From Certhia americana (taxonomy: Eukaryota; Chordata; Aves; Passeriformes; Certhiidae), in the NCBI GenBank assembly GCA_018697195.1, contig CM031864.1:30788256-30852255 (forward strand): a stretch of DNA of 64,000 nt, given 5' to 3'. Positions 51,401 to 63,733 of this stretch are shown here, piece after piece. Position 1 is the first letter of the stretch; the number at the start of each line of letters is the position of its first letter. A program made the position numbers and the translations under genes. The notes beneath the pieces were generated by a model, which was not told the DNA's origin, did not search any database, and was given only the letters and a program-made list of their open reading frames with translations.

Positions 51401-53194
51401 CTTGAAGTTCCACAATATTGCAAATTGAATAAAATTCAGGTGTTTGCTCAGTTTAAGGTAACAACATTTGATAAGATCATCCAGGCTATTATCTACCTTA
51501 AGACAGGATTTGTACTTTTGGAGTCTGGAAAGAAAAAGGATTAATTTTAAATTTCTCAATCAAGAAAAGAATCCACAGAGCTTTCAGTTGTTCATCCTGT
51601 CAGTGGCTTTGATTAAACTGTGGGATCAAGCCAGTTCATGCCTCTTTGTCACCTTTGGGGCTGGTTTCTGTGGGAAGGAAATGCCCTGGTGGCACCTCCG
51701 TCTGGGTATTTGAAGGGAGTAATGCAAGCCTGGTGCTGTGTGCTCAGATTTAGCCTCTGAATTTGGTGAGAATAAGGAAGTAAATGTGAGTATGTCCTTT
51801 ATTCTTTGCAGTTTTGAATTCAATCTATGAGCCTGCTAAAAAATATCTCATTTTGCTCTTTTCAGAGTGGGTGTGCTCTGGTTGCTGTATTGTGGTTTCA
51901 TAGGTGATAATTTAATGATTTGGTGTCATTGCTGCTTCATGCTCAGGTTCAATTACACTTTTTTTACCTTTTTTTTAACCCATTTCCTGAGGCTGTCAGC
52001 TGCCTGGTGACATTGTTGGTTAAGAGAGAATCACTTCTGTGAGTGGGAATTGCATCAGGTCTGTTCTGTTCCAGCAGTGTGGCAGTCAAATCCCACCACT
52101 CCCTGAATGCTAAAGAAATTTGTCTAGGCAGTGACAATAATAGCTTTATTTCCTTGTTCTATAGTGAATTCAGGTTTTTCCCCCTCTCAAAATATCGGGG
52201 AGAAATTACCTCTGTAGTTGCATAATGAAACCAAAGAGCCCCTTGTCATTGAGAGTAAAGCAATCTCCATCACCCCCCTCTCCTGCACAGCCACAGCTTG
52301 CTAAGGGAAGAAAACAGTCTGGTTGGGATGGAAGATTGATCCTTGTGCAACTGTTAAGATCTAGCAAAATGTGGTTTCCCAACCCTTTTCAGCTAAGCTC
52401 ATGGCCTTTCCTAAAAAGACTGTTGGCTGACAAATTTTCAGTGATCTGGTCTATGTATAGAATTGGAATTCAGAAACTAACGGCTAAACCTTAAGGGGAA
52501 AATCTGTTCTGTTTATTGAAAAATTTAAAAGTACCACCTTCCTACAGATGTGTTTTTCCTCCTATCTCTTTTCTTCCATTAAATGATTCCCTGTACTTAC
52601 CTCATTACGCGAACTACCTGTAAGAGGTTTTATTTAAACATGTCCCAGTTTTCTTACTATGATGAGAGACATCAGAGATTTGTTTTGTTTGTTTAAAAAT
52701 ACCTTGATTATCATTGCTGGTTTTTTTCCTGTTTTACTGATGATGTGTAAAAACTAAAAAAGGCATAAAATGGACTGAAAGGGCTTAACATGGGAAGAAG
52801 TTTCCTCAGTGATGATTTTGGTATTTATTGGTTACAGCAGCAATCCATCACAAGCTGTGCTGTTATGTTGGCATGTCTTGTGTGTTTGTCCTCTTCATCA
52901 CAATGCCCTTTTTTCCCCTAAAAGTTCTCTGTCTTAACAAAAGCAGAAAAATTGATTTTAAGTAGTTTCACGGTGCTTTTAGCCAATTATTATTTCCAGA
53001 GCTGTGCAGTAGTATTCTAAGATATTCTTAAGTACTCCATGTAATTATTAAACAAGCACCTGTCCCATAAAGTCTGTTGTCCAAAACAATTACCAAGTAA
53101 TTTCTGATCCCAGAGGATTTTTAATTTCAAATGCTGTGTGCCTGATAGAGAGTAGTAAAATGTTAGTTTTACAATGTGGTGCTCTTTGTTCTAG

Positions 53195-53306
53195 GAATGT
53201 TTACAAGGATTACCGTTTCCTTGAGCTAGCCTGTGACTCCCAAGAGGAGGTGGATAGCTGGAAGGCATCTCTGCTACGAGCCGGTGTCTATCCTGATAAA
53301 TCCTCA
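53195..53306 (+). CDS. DNM3: Dynamin-3 exon completing the PH domain (exon 16 by inferred numbering)
   Basis: The first base completes the split Arg codon, followed by 37 codons beginning [18 protein letters not shown] and ending AGVYPDKSS. This covers the last PH-domain strands and the C-terminal helix ([12 protein letters not shown]), about residues 594-631 in DNM1/DNM2 numbering. In DNM2 this helix packs against the stalk, and changes at Ala618, Ser619, Leu621 and Val625 cause centronuclear myopathy. All four residues are present here. Phe in YRFLE and Leu-Leu in SLLRAG are the DNM3 pattern, where I recall Gln and Phe in DNM1. The acceptor is CTAG before 53195, and the donor is a consensus GTAAGT after 53306. 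It ends in phase 0. The last codon is Ser (TCA), where I recall Val in mammalian DNM3. Confidence 0.97.
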
Positions 53307-56300
53307 GTAAGTTAAAAGCTCACTGGTTTGCCAGTAGCTTCTCTGTTTGAGTCAAAAAAAAAAAAAACAACCCCAACTGTATCATCTGGGAAAACACAGT
53401 GTCTGCAGAGATCTCAAGAAAGAGCAGCCTTGTCATTGTACGAGGCTGTGGTAATTCCAAAATATTCATAATGAAATATTTTAAGACCAATTTGTGCGTC
53501 AAACCTCAATGTAAAAAAAAAAACAAAAAACCAACCGACCACAAACCAAATCTTCCAACATGTTTTTCATTGGGTCCATGTAGTAAAAGCATTGTGCAAT
53601 TTGGGGTTTCCTGAGCTTCGTTCTTTCTATTCATGGTTTCTAAGGTAAAGATGTGCTTTGAAGAGTTTATTCCCTCAAGCTCTGTATTACAGAACTGACA
53701 GAAGCATTCCAGGCAATCATGTATATTTATTTTACTTATTCACTGCATCATTTTTTGTGTATGAAACACATGCTAAACCTTTCCAAAGGCACTTTTACTC
53801 AGCTAATCATCATGTGGAGCAAATTGAACAGGATACAATAAAAAAGCCTCTATGAATTTACTAGAAATGACAGAAAGTTGGGAAACAGAGTATGTCCAGC
53901 TACTATTCAATATTTTTTGGACCTGGGTACCTTGATAGTTTACTTCAAGTGAAGGTTTTTATCCAAAGAGAATGCTGACTAGCAGAAAAACCTGGCATTT
54001 GAGCCTCTGAAAGTTTCTGTAATGCACAGCTCACCTTTCTGCAGTGAGTGCTGGATGCCTTCGGCAGAAGATCTGCTCTGAGAGGTGATGCTTTGGTTCT
54101 GATGAATTTGCTCTTCTTCCTGATTGTTTTCCATGGGAAGGCCAGGTTCCTTGAGTCCAGGGTCCTGTGCTGTCTTCTCTCATCATATTTTTCTTCCCTT
54201 CTGGTTGTGATGCCTGCATGGCTTCCAGTCCAGTTCTGTCTGTGTCTCCTCCAGGAGCTGTTCATGCAAACAAGCTCAGCTTCTTCTCTCCAAACAAAGT
54301 TTCAAGACAACCATAAAAAGAGAAATAAGAAATTCTTATACTGATGGATTCTCCAGTTATTATAGAAAGAAACAGTGATGATGGTAATGGTGATGATTTT
54401 TTTAGAGAATAGTGCAAATATACATTTAGCAGGAGACCTACCAGGTATCTTTTACCTTTAAAAAGTAAAACAGTGCTGATGACTTTTCAGTATATTGCTT
54501 ATTCCTACCTAAGAATATCAAAAGCCACTTAATGAGGATTTGTTATGAGAGGTCACCTAATTAATTACTTGGACCAGTATTGCTTTGGTTTTTTCTTGCT
54601 TAGGCTTTAATGATGATTTCACACAAGCCTGTTGCTGCCTCTGGTTTAATCTTGTATTCTGAGATGGTGTTATCATATTGGTATATCTGGTGCTTTATCC
54701 TTAAACAAGACAGACTAGTTTGATTTCTGAACTTCTCTTCTGTCTTCCTGTCTCTCCCTTCCCCCTAAAAATACTTGGTATTCAAAATATGTTTACAAAG
54801 AATTCTTGGTTTTGTTTAAAGTTGGTCTGTCAAAGGAGTCTTAGATGCAAGATGAGAGACTTCCTTGAAAGAAGCAGAAGGGAGTCGAAATACAGTTCTC
54901 CTTTGAGCTGGAATTATCTTTACATTATAAAAAGAGTAAATATTATTGTTCCAAATGCCTGTAGTTTGAAATTCACTCAGTAGTTTCTCAGGCTGTTCAG
55001 GAAAGATGCTCCGTGCTGCTCTAGGCCTCCAAAACTTTATTCCTACAGGACCAGAGGTTCAGATGTGGGCTGTGAATCTGCTGTTAAGAGTTTTGAATTT
55101 TTGCAAAGCAGAATCTCCAAGGCCCCAAGTACCTTAGAAGATCCAGTGGATCCTAAATAAAAATGAGCAGCATTTCATGAAAATCCTGTGCATGCTCCTC
55201 AGTTTCACACCTTCCTCTGACAACAGAAGATAATTTTAGAGAGTCTTTTATTCTCTTTCAAAGATTCGGAGACCGTGTTTTTAAGCAGGAGGGACTGCCA
55301 GGAAATGGCAGCAACTTGAATTTACCCTAGTGCTGCCTGCCAACTTCGTGATCCCAGAGTTAAAAAGGCAAAGAGGTGCCTTAGCCCCTTCCCAAACCGA
55401 ACTTTGCACTCTCTTTTACCTGTGGGGCACAGCTGGGAGCTTTGACTATGCAGGGCTTTGGCACTGGCAGTAGAAGAATTGCTGCTTAGAAATGAAAACT
55501 AAAGAAAAAGTAGGAATCTGGCAGGGATTAAAGAGATGTGTTCTGAATTCTCACTGAGAGCCAATCTCTCAACTAAGAAATTTGATTTTTTTTTTTTTTT
55601 CAGTAGTGCTGCATGCAATTATTTGATTACAGTGTAATGGGCTCAGTATTGCTGCCACTAACATGGGGTCTCTGCTGCCCATTGAATCCTGTAAGCTAAA
55701 GTCCAAGGTCCTAGTTTATAATCTTTCTTTTTACCTAAGCACATCTCATTAATATTTTAAAGGCCATAAATCACCCCCTTCCTGCCTTTCCTTGCTTCAT
55801 TTCGCTTTTCTTCCCTGTCCCTCAGTCCATGGGGATGCACAGAGTGAGTATGTTCCCATAGTCCCTGTCCCATGAATTAGCTCTGCTCAGCCCTCAGCCC
55901 CTGAGTTCTTTGCAGTTTGCCAAGTCACCTCCTTCCTGCAGGCCGTGGGCTTTGACAGCCACCCAGATAGCAATGAATCAGTGTTTTTATTTTTCCAACC
56001 CATACGCGAGTCAGCTTGCTTGATATAAATCATCCTGTGGCCAATTCACTTTGAAATGGGATATCCATTGACCAGCTGACTTTACTGCTGACTTTCTGGA
56101 CCGATGCATCCAAAACCCTCCTTTTTTTGTTAAAAAATGACTACAACGTTGTGACTAACCTTTCCAGACTGTATTTCTCAACTGGTGTAGGCTGGTGTTT
56201 ATTTTGGCTGGCTTCCCACTGTATAATATCCACTGTTTGTGCCAGCTCATGGCAAAACTCACAATTAAACCAAAATAATAGCCCAGATGTTTGTCGTAAC

Positions 56301-56897
56301 TCCCTCTGCACACTTTACCTTGTTAGCACCGCCCATTCCTTCTCCCCCCACTCCCTCCCATACCATCCCCTCCTTATTTTTACTACTAATCTAAAACTTC
56401 AATATTTGCTTTTTAAAATGCTTTCAATCTTGAAACTTTCCATTCGCCAGTTGCAGGGAATGGCTGTGGTGGAAGGCTCAGCAGAGATGTTTAGTGGGTT
56501 GCTTTGCTGGAAGTTCAGTGCTACCAACACACGAAAATCCCTCTGGCTGCCATCCCATCCCTAGATCACTTCAGGCCTCATTTTCTTCTCCCTCCTATTT
56601 GAATCCGCCGACTTCCCAGGAGCTGCTCCTGATTTCCACCCAAGGAAGTGAAAGCAGGCTCAGAATGTTTGTGTAGTGAGGGAAACAGCTCTGCTGAACA
56701 TTTAAGTCCTTTGCAACTGTCCTGTGTTCCCCTGGAAGCTGTCTGACTACAGGATTTAGTGAATGTTCCCTGAGTCAGTCCCTCATTTGGTTTGAGCCAT
56801 TTCCAGAACAGTTCGAGTTGAGTTTGAATGCATGTAAAATAAATATAACTAATATTTCTTTTTTTCCCCTCTTTCTTCTGTGCTGCATCCTGCAAAG
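53307..56897 (+). other. DNM3: DNM3 intron before the microexon (3,591 bases)
   Basis: The intron starts with a consensus GTAAGT donor. It ends with a strong polypyrimidine tract (about 56858-56880) and a CAAAG acceptor. It contains short A and T runs (53354-53366, 53513-53530 and 55586-55600). I see no gene, recognisable mobile element or RNA gene inside. Confidence 0.9.
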
Positions 56898-56909
56898 GGG
56901 AGCAACAAA
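56898..56909 (+). CDS. DNM3: Dynamin-3 12-base microexon encoding Gly-Ser-Asn-Lys
   Basis: The bases GGGAGCAACAAA are flanked by a long T/C tract with AAAG on the left and GTAAGTT on the right. They are four whole codons in the phase left by the previous exon, so the exon can be included or skipped without shifting the frame. The product GSNK lines up with the four residues (GNNK, as I recall) that follow YPDKSV in mammalian DNM3, in the linker just after the PH domain. Dynamin genes are alternatively spliced, and a short in-frame cassette here would vary the PH-to-effector linker. The exon is too short to show up in ORF searches. The match rests on position, phase, flanking splice sites and three of four residues. 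Whether it is constitutive or optional in this species cannot be told from DNA. Confidence 0.85.
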
Positions 56910-57714
56910 GTAAGTTATTTGTCCTTTTACAAAATCCTTTTGTATCCTGTCTGAAGGACTTTGTAATAAAAATTAGTTTGTCTTGCAGTTCACACAGCTA
57001 TTGCCTGCATACTCTTAACAGCAAAATGTGATTAAAAATGTGGGTGCAAAAGTGTCTTTGAGAAAAAGGATTATTGGCTCTTTGTTTTAATTTTGGGGAA
57101 AGAGTGTTAAGTGTTGCTGAGTTGTTTTTAAGGAGGTTCAGTAAGAATGATGCTATAAAAGTATTAAGCCCAAAGATTCTGAAGGTATAGTAATAAAGAC
57201 CTTCTGAGGAAAGGTTACTACAGTCTGATGAAACTCATTACAGCTGGGTTTTTTGACCATACATCAAAGCTTGTATTAATGGGCAGTTATAAAAGCCCAG
57301 CACTAAAGTTTTAAATAACAGATTTGCTGGCGTTGTTGGCTAAGCTGAACTAGATCAGTGTACTGGCTTTGAAGGTGCCTTAAAATGGATGGAGGAGGGT
57401 GGGGTCAACATTTGACTTGGCTTCTAGACCCTTGATGTGTTCCAGCTGGACAGCAGCAGAAGGGTGTGGGGTGTGGAGAGGGAGAACTGAAATATGCGTG
57501 GTAGGGGTTTTTTTTGAAAGTAAGCAGCACATAAAAAGACAGTTTTGCTGGTGTTGTTCTGATAAACGAATAGTCATGCAGTTCCCAGGGTTAGGACTTT
57601 TTAATGCCATTTTTACTGAGCTTAAGAATGCAAGTTGCATATCTCACACTTTGGAAGAAGATGCAGAGAGAGTTTGTCATACCTCAAAAAGGAGTTATAC
57701 AGTTTTTGTGACTT

Positions 57715-57728
57715 CCCCCCCCCCCCCC
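57715..57728. repeat. 14-base poly(C) run
   Basis: An uninterrupted C run followed by TCCTG. It is prone to slippage. Confidence 0.95.
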
Positions 57729-60700
57729 TCCTGTTTTGGTATATTAACCCTTAGGAAGATCAATCTGGAGCATCAAAAGATGCTTCACAGCAAACGTTGA
57801 AAGCGGCCTTTGAATATTGCCTGTAGCATCTCTTTGTGAGCTGGAAGCTTTCTGGGGTATTTGGGAAAGACCCAGGTGGGTTTTAAAGGTTTTGAAGGTT
57901 GGGGAATTTTGTCTGCTTCTAATTTTTGTATTTTTAACCAGCTTTTGACCACTCCACAGTGGCTGAGCTCAGAAGAACCACAAATACTCTGTTTTGTTGG
58001 CCTGCCTGAGAAAAGGTGCTCTTGATGTTGGGTGGGGAGGGGTTAAGAGAATTGGTGTATTGATGGCATGGAGAGAGGGACTTTACATAGAAGGTGGTGT
58101 GAAATGTAAATGTTAACTGTGTACACTAAAATGTCAAGGTAGTGTTTATAACGTTTCTTTACAACACGCTGGCTTAGGGCTTTGCTGCTGCAGTGGATGC
58201 TGCTCTGATCTCAGAGGAGACTGTAGATGCTCTGTTAAGGGAAATGGGGCTAGATGGGACACCATGAGTTCTTGGGGCTGGCACAAACTGAGTGTGGAGG
58301 TCAGGAGTTGCATGGACCAGCTCTGTTCTCCAGAGCTCTGAGCTGTGGGACACCCCAGGGAGAAGCAGCTGAGAGAAGCCTGTGAGATGTGAGGATTTGA
58401 GAGCTCTTGACTCTTCCTTTACTCTGAGCCAAGTGAAGTTCTTGCTGTATGTTCAGAAACATTCTCCATCTGGCCTGGGTTGCCAGCCAGAAGATAACTC
58501 CAAAGGAAATCTCCAGGAAACCATCCTGATCATTCTCTTTGACCCAGTTCCTTGTAAGGATTAGGATTCGTGTCTTGTCATCTGTGTGTCCCCCTTACCC
58601 TTCACACAGACCATTCCTGCTGGAGTCTGCAGGTCACATTATCCCAGCTAGACAGACAGAACCAACCTGCAGCTGTCTGCAGAGGCTCAAACCCCACAGT
58701 CTTCTTGAGATTTCTGTACAAGTGGAGTTGGAAAATGACGTGGATAAACCTGAGAGGTGACCAGAGAGTTTCTGAGAAGAGGTCAGGGGGAACAGAGGAA
58801 TGGGAGGTTGAGAATGATGACAGTGTCTTAAAGCTTCTAATGCAACTTCATGCTGAAAAGCTGCATAATCCTTCCTTACTGTCTTGGCACAGCTCTCCTG
58901 GGTTGCCCCCAGAGCTGTAGCCCTGCTCCAGTGCTGCCCAGTGTGGTGTTCATACACTGCATCCTGTCATATGTGCACATGTCAAGGTCCTGCACTCATC
59001 CATCCCTTCAGACTGTGGCCACTTTTATACCTTTAGCTTTGCACTCTTGGACTTACAAAAGTAAAAATAAACATTGGAGTAATGAGTCTGTAAGAAAAGG
59101 GGGAGGAAGGGAAGTGAAGAGGGTTTATAATCGTCAGCGGACTACTAATCATTTTTATTTTTACTTTTTATTGTTGCACAATCATTACTGTAAGTGAGAT
59201 TTCTCACATGGTTAAAGATAAATATATCTTCAGAAGCTTTGTTGGATAAAATCTGTAAAAGGGTCGTGTAGAATGAGGTAATGGAGACCTACCTCATTCA
59301 GCAAGCACATGTTGGCAAGCTGCATTTTGCTAATATTAACACTGAGCTCCACAGCCTCGCATGGGGAATGAGTGCAGAATTGTCCAGAGCACTGCAGCTT
59401 CAGCCCAGATACTGAAGACAGAGGAGCTGAGAGTTTCTGACTGTCTTAACCCACTACTGTGGCTTTGCTGCTTACCCTGTGCATCTTCTTTACCCCCATT
59501 TAAAAAACAAATCCCCTGGAAACAGCCCTCCAGATGCTGCTGTTTGAAGACAATATCAAAACCTGAACCATCCTCCCAGAGTCCATCTCTAAGTGCTTCT
59601 AACATTGTTAGGTTAAAAGAGCAGATGGATGCTGGGTCCTTATGAAATTCTGATTCTGGATCCCTGGGCACTCAAGCAATAAAACAGCAGCAACAGAAAA
59701 ATCTCAAAACCTTAACGTGCCACTTTTTAATACAAAAAGTCACCTTTTCTTTATCATCGTTAAGCGCTGAGTTAGCCAATAATTTCTACTTGATTCAAAA
59801 TACCAAACACTTAAATGGTGAGTAACTGCGCCTTGGAAAACCAAAATCTCTTTAAATTACTTTTTACAGATAGTGCCTACGAATTTCTTGCCTTCTAATT
59901 ATTTGGCATTGCTGTGCTTGCTGATACCCTTTACAGAATGTGTAGGACTGAAGTCTATAAACTCAATATTCACATCTCAGTGGAGTTGTCACAGTGCAGA
60001 TAATGCTGCTCATGCAAACGGTCACTGAATATAAAATGGGTGTAATTTAGTTCGAATTTTCTCTTAGGAAAAGCAAAATCCCCCTGAAAAGAGAAGGAAA
60101 ATACTCGTCCTGTCAGGTCAGTTTGCCTGTTGGTCCTTCAAATACTTTTTGGTGACATTTTAATGGCTAAACAGAAGTCCTTCTTTTCTCTCCCCATTTA
60201 AAAAAAAAAATAATTATTTAAAGGGGAGTTAGTGTTACTAAACCCAGATTCCAGATCAGCTACTTCATTAAGGAGTCCAGATGTCCTCCTGTCTCTTGAG
60301 ATGGTCCTGGAAAATGGGAACATAGTGAAGTCAGGATCCTCATTCTCCCTGCACATGTGACACCAGTTCTCTCAGTTCATGTGTTCCGTGCTTGGCTGTC
60401 CCATGTAAATGCAGGTGCAGTGCCAGGAGCTGGAGGTGTCTCGCACTGGAATAAAGCTCTGGTGCTCTCTTTTCAAGTCTGGCCATGTTTCTGAAGGGGC
60501 TTCAGTTCCCTCCCAGACATAACTATGCTCCTGGCTATGGTGATGCTCTGCAGGTGCCCAGGCCAGATTCAGGCTGGAGGTGAGTGATTCTGCTCTGGGA
60601 TTGCTCAAGTCCCTGCTTGAGAAGAGTCCCTGAAGTAGAAAAAATAAAGTCTTGTTTGGGTTTGTTGAAAAGCAAACTGCTGATATGTCAGAGGGCAAAA

Positions 60701-63700
60701 CAGTGTAGTCAGAAGTGTAAACTCTGTATTTACTGAGTTTACTTTTTTAAAACTAGTATATTTTAGAAAAGGAAGGCATTGAATTCTAGGAAAAGAAGAA
60801 TTCACTTCAGTTATGACTAAAAGTGGCTTCAAGCCAACTAGGTTTAAAAATAACTTTTAAATGAAGTGTTAATTTTTTATTTTTTTTTTCAAGTGGAAAA
60901 ATGCCATAATTTTATAGACAGTGTTTCAGTCATTGCTTTGAACAGATGAGTTGGATTTTACAAGGAAGTCCCGGTGTAAAAAAGCAGCCCGAGGGGGTGA
61001 GAGTGCATGCGCACACACACCGGGTCCAAAGCAGTCCAAGAGCCAGGCAGGAAAGGAAATGGCAGGCTGTTTTCCAGTCCCCTTCTCACTGCCTGGCTGC
61101 CCCAAGGATGTGAAAACATGCTTCAGATGAAAGCTATCTTCTGCTTCTCCTAAATATTTACTACTTGAAACAAAAACTAAATGCAACCTTCTTCGCCAAA
61201 TATTCACGAAGAAGCAGAGCAGCCCTGGTTCATATTCCTGTAAGAGTAAAATAACTATTGTCCCGAGAGAGTTAAAAATGTCCAGGGGAGAAGAGATTCA
61301 CAGGATTGCATCAGTTGCAGTGAGTGGAACAAGATGCAGGCTGATGTTCTGAATGATTCCAAACCCAGTCTCAGCAAAGCTGCTGATCGGGGTCGGGGGT
61401 TCAATGGCTGTCACAGGGTTTTATGTTCCTGCTCTCAACTGGAGCTGCTGACATTAAGCAAACTCCAGGAAATTTAGAAATGAGCAAACATTTTTTATTT
61501 CTGTTATGTATTCACGGTGGGCTCTTTACTGTGCTTTTGGCAAGGTATCTGCATACTGAAAATATTTTTAAATTCTTCATTTTTTATGGGGAAGCTAGTT
61601 TTTGCAACACTTCCACTCCAATGAGGGATTTTGATGAAACTCTGCAGAAAGGTGAAAGTTCTCTGGCTGGGAAGTTTCAGGTCTTGGAGCATGAGTGTTA
61701 GCCCCATTCTGGACATTCAGTGAGGTTTGCCCTGGGGAAGGCAGGGAGGGTGGCCAAACTCTTTGGGTTCTTTGCCAGACCTGATCAATGAGCACTGAAA
61801 GTTGTCTGGAGGAGAGGAAGGTGCTTCTGGGCTGTGCTCCACCAATCTCAGCCACAAAGGTCCTTTGGAGCCCAGGCTGATCCCTGCAGCTGGAGTCCCT
61901 GTGGCTCCAGGTCTTGGAATAGTTGCAGTCAGGAAGGGCAGGTTGCTCCTTTAGCATCCAGGATCACCCCTGAGGGGGACTGAACAGAGGGGTGAAACAC
62001 ACAACTATCACAAGGTTTTGGGACAATACTGAAATATCTTCCTTGTCTTCCAAGTCAGTAATTGCACAAAAGCAAATCAGGAGTAAATAAAAATTTGAAG
62101 CTTTTTTTTTTCCTGCCAAAAATGTCACCAGTTGCTGGTGACAAAAAAAAAGCTCAGTCTTTCATAGCATGTACAGTGTAACAGGAAATGTCATCACTGG
62201 ACATGAGGGTGGAGGGCAGCTGGTGAACAGCCAGATACTCCTTTTTTTCTCATCTAGAAAGGAAAACAAGATGATCAGGAGAAAACGAATGTTGCTTTCC
62301 CTGACTCTGTTTTGGACTAAAATGAAGATATGCAATGGCTACTCTGACACATAGCTCATCCTGGATTTCTTTAATTACCTTTTTTTTTGTGTGTGTGGAG
62401 ACAGGTTTATAATCACTTCCCTTGTGCTGAGTCAGAATCAAGGCCCATATTAGGGTGTCAAATCCTCCATTCTGGAGCTGCATTCGTTAGTTACATAACT
62501 CTCCTTCCATGATGTCATGTGTTCCTGTTCTTCACTCCTCAGCTCCTGTTTCCCAGCTCCATTCTGCCCTTTGACTCATGTCTTCCCTGTTCCTCTCTGT
62601 TTGGTGTATGACAATTGATATGTGAAGCATGGCAGTTTTGCAGAGTGGTGATTTCACTAGGAAGAGCTGTCTTGTGGACACATTGAGGTGTCTGATCAAT
62701 GCAGTTTTTTGGTGACATTCATACCTTTGTTCCTAAAGCCCCTGTTCCTGCAGCAGAGAAACAAGCCATCTGACTCTCTTTCCTTTATATTCTTCTTTTG
62801 GAAACTCACAGTCTGCTCTTCTTCTTCTATAAACAAGTTATTTATAATTAAAAGAGAGAATTATGTGCCATGGTATGTTCTGCTGAGTTCAGATAAAACA
62901 TCACAGTACTGAGGTAGGTAGAAGCTCATGGTGGGTGGGTACAAAATTACCAAAAAGCTATAACACATGGTGTCAGATCCCTGTCAGACCCTTTAGCAGC
63001 AGATATTCTATTCAAACTTTCTGCTTGCATTTGCTACACATTTTTATCTTGCCCTGTTCAACAGTTGGGGTTTCTAAACTGGGGCAGCAAACCTAAGGGC
63101 ATTTATGGAAATCAAATCAAGAAACTAATCTGGAGCACGGAAGATAAAGCCCATGAGGAAAATAAGTCTTGTGCAATGTAATTTTGTGTTCAGTTGTAGT
63201 TTGGTTTAATGCTGTTTGATTTTCAGACCTAGATATTCTTCCAGTAGAAGCAGGAACCTTCTTGCAGTGAACAGAAGCCTTTTCCAGTCACAGGCCAGCT
63301 GTCCCTAGCTGTGCTGTGTTTTGCTGGCACTGTGTACAAATATGTAGTTGTTCATGACCACGGTCTGGAAACAACTGCTGTACCATATTTCTAAATTATA
63401 GTTATTAAAGGTTATCTGGCTGATTCAGGCAGCAAATTCTCAGAAGTAGTGTGAGATTGTGCTTAGGTCTCCTAAGGACTGACCTTAGCTCTCCTTAACT
63501 TAGCTTTTATCCACTTTTGCAGCTGCATACAGGACAGGCATCCTCAAAAAGCTCAGCTTCTCTTTCAGATCACCTGTGCCCCAAGATGTGGCTGCAAACA
63601 CTCAGGAGTTGTGTTCGTGCCAGCTCTGTGCACCAAGGAGCTCCATGGGCAGAGTTCCTTGCTGTTCCTCAGCTGAGGGCTTTGGCATAGGTGATGGTCT

Positions 63701-63733
63701 CTTTCATGAGAGCAAAATGTAGCATTGATTCCT

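Larger units (their letters stand above)
42194..53194 (+). other. DNM3: DNM3 intron between the two PH-domain exons (11,001 bases)
   Basis: The intron starts GTAAGA and ends TTGTTCTAG, and it interrupts an Arg codon after its second base. It holds a (TG)17 microsatellite at 44361-44394, a 31-base T run at 44445-44475, a purine-rich A tract near 45237-45270 and a 30-base A run at 47664-47693. An LTR-like TATA and poly(A) pair lies near 47290-47323. Two acceptor/donor juxtapositions at 42938 and 46263 are described separately. The stretch 46520-47330 is visibly richer in G and C than its surroundings and holds several overlapping short open frames, but none resembles a protein I know. I see no other gene. 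Confidence 0.9.
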
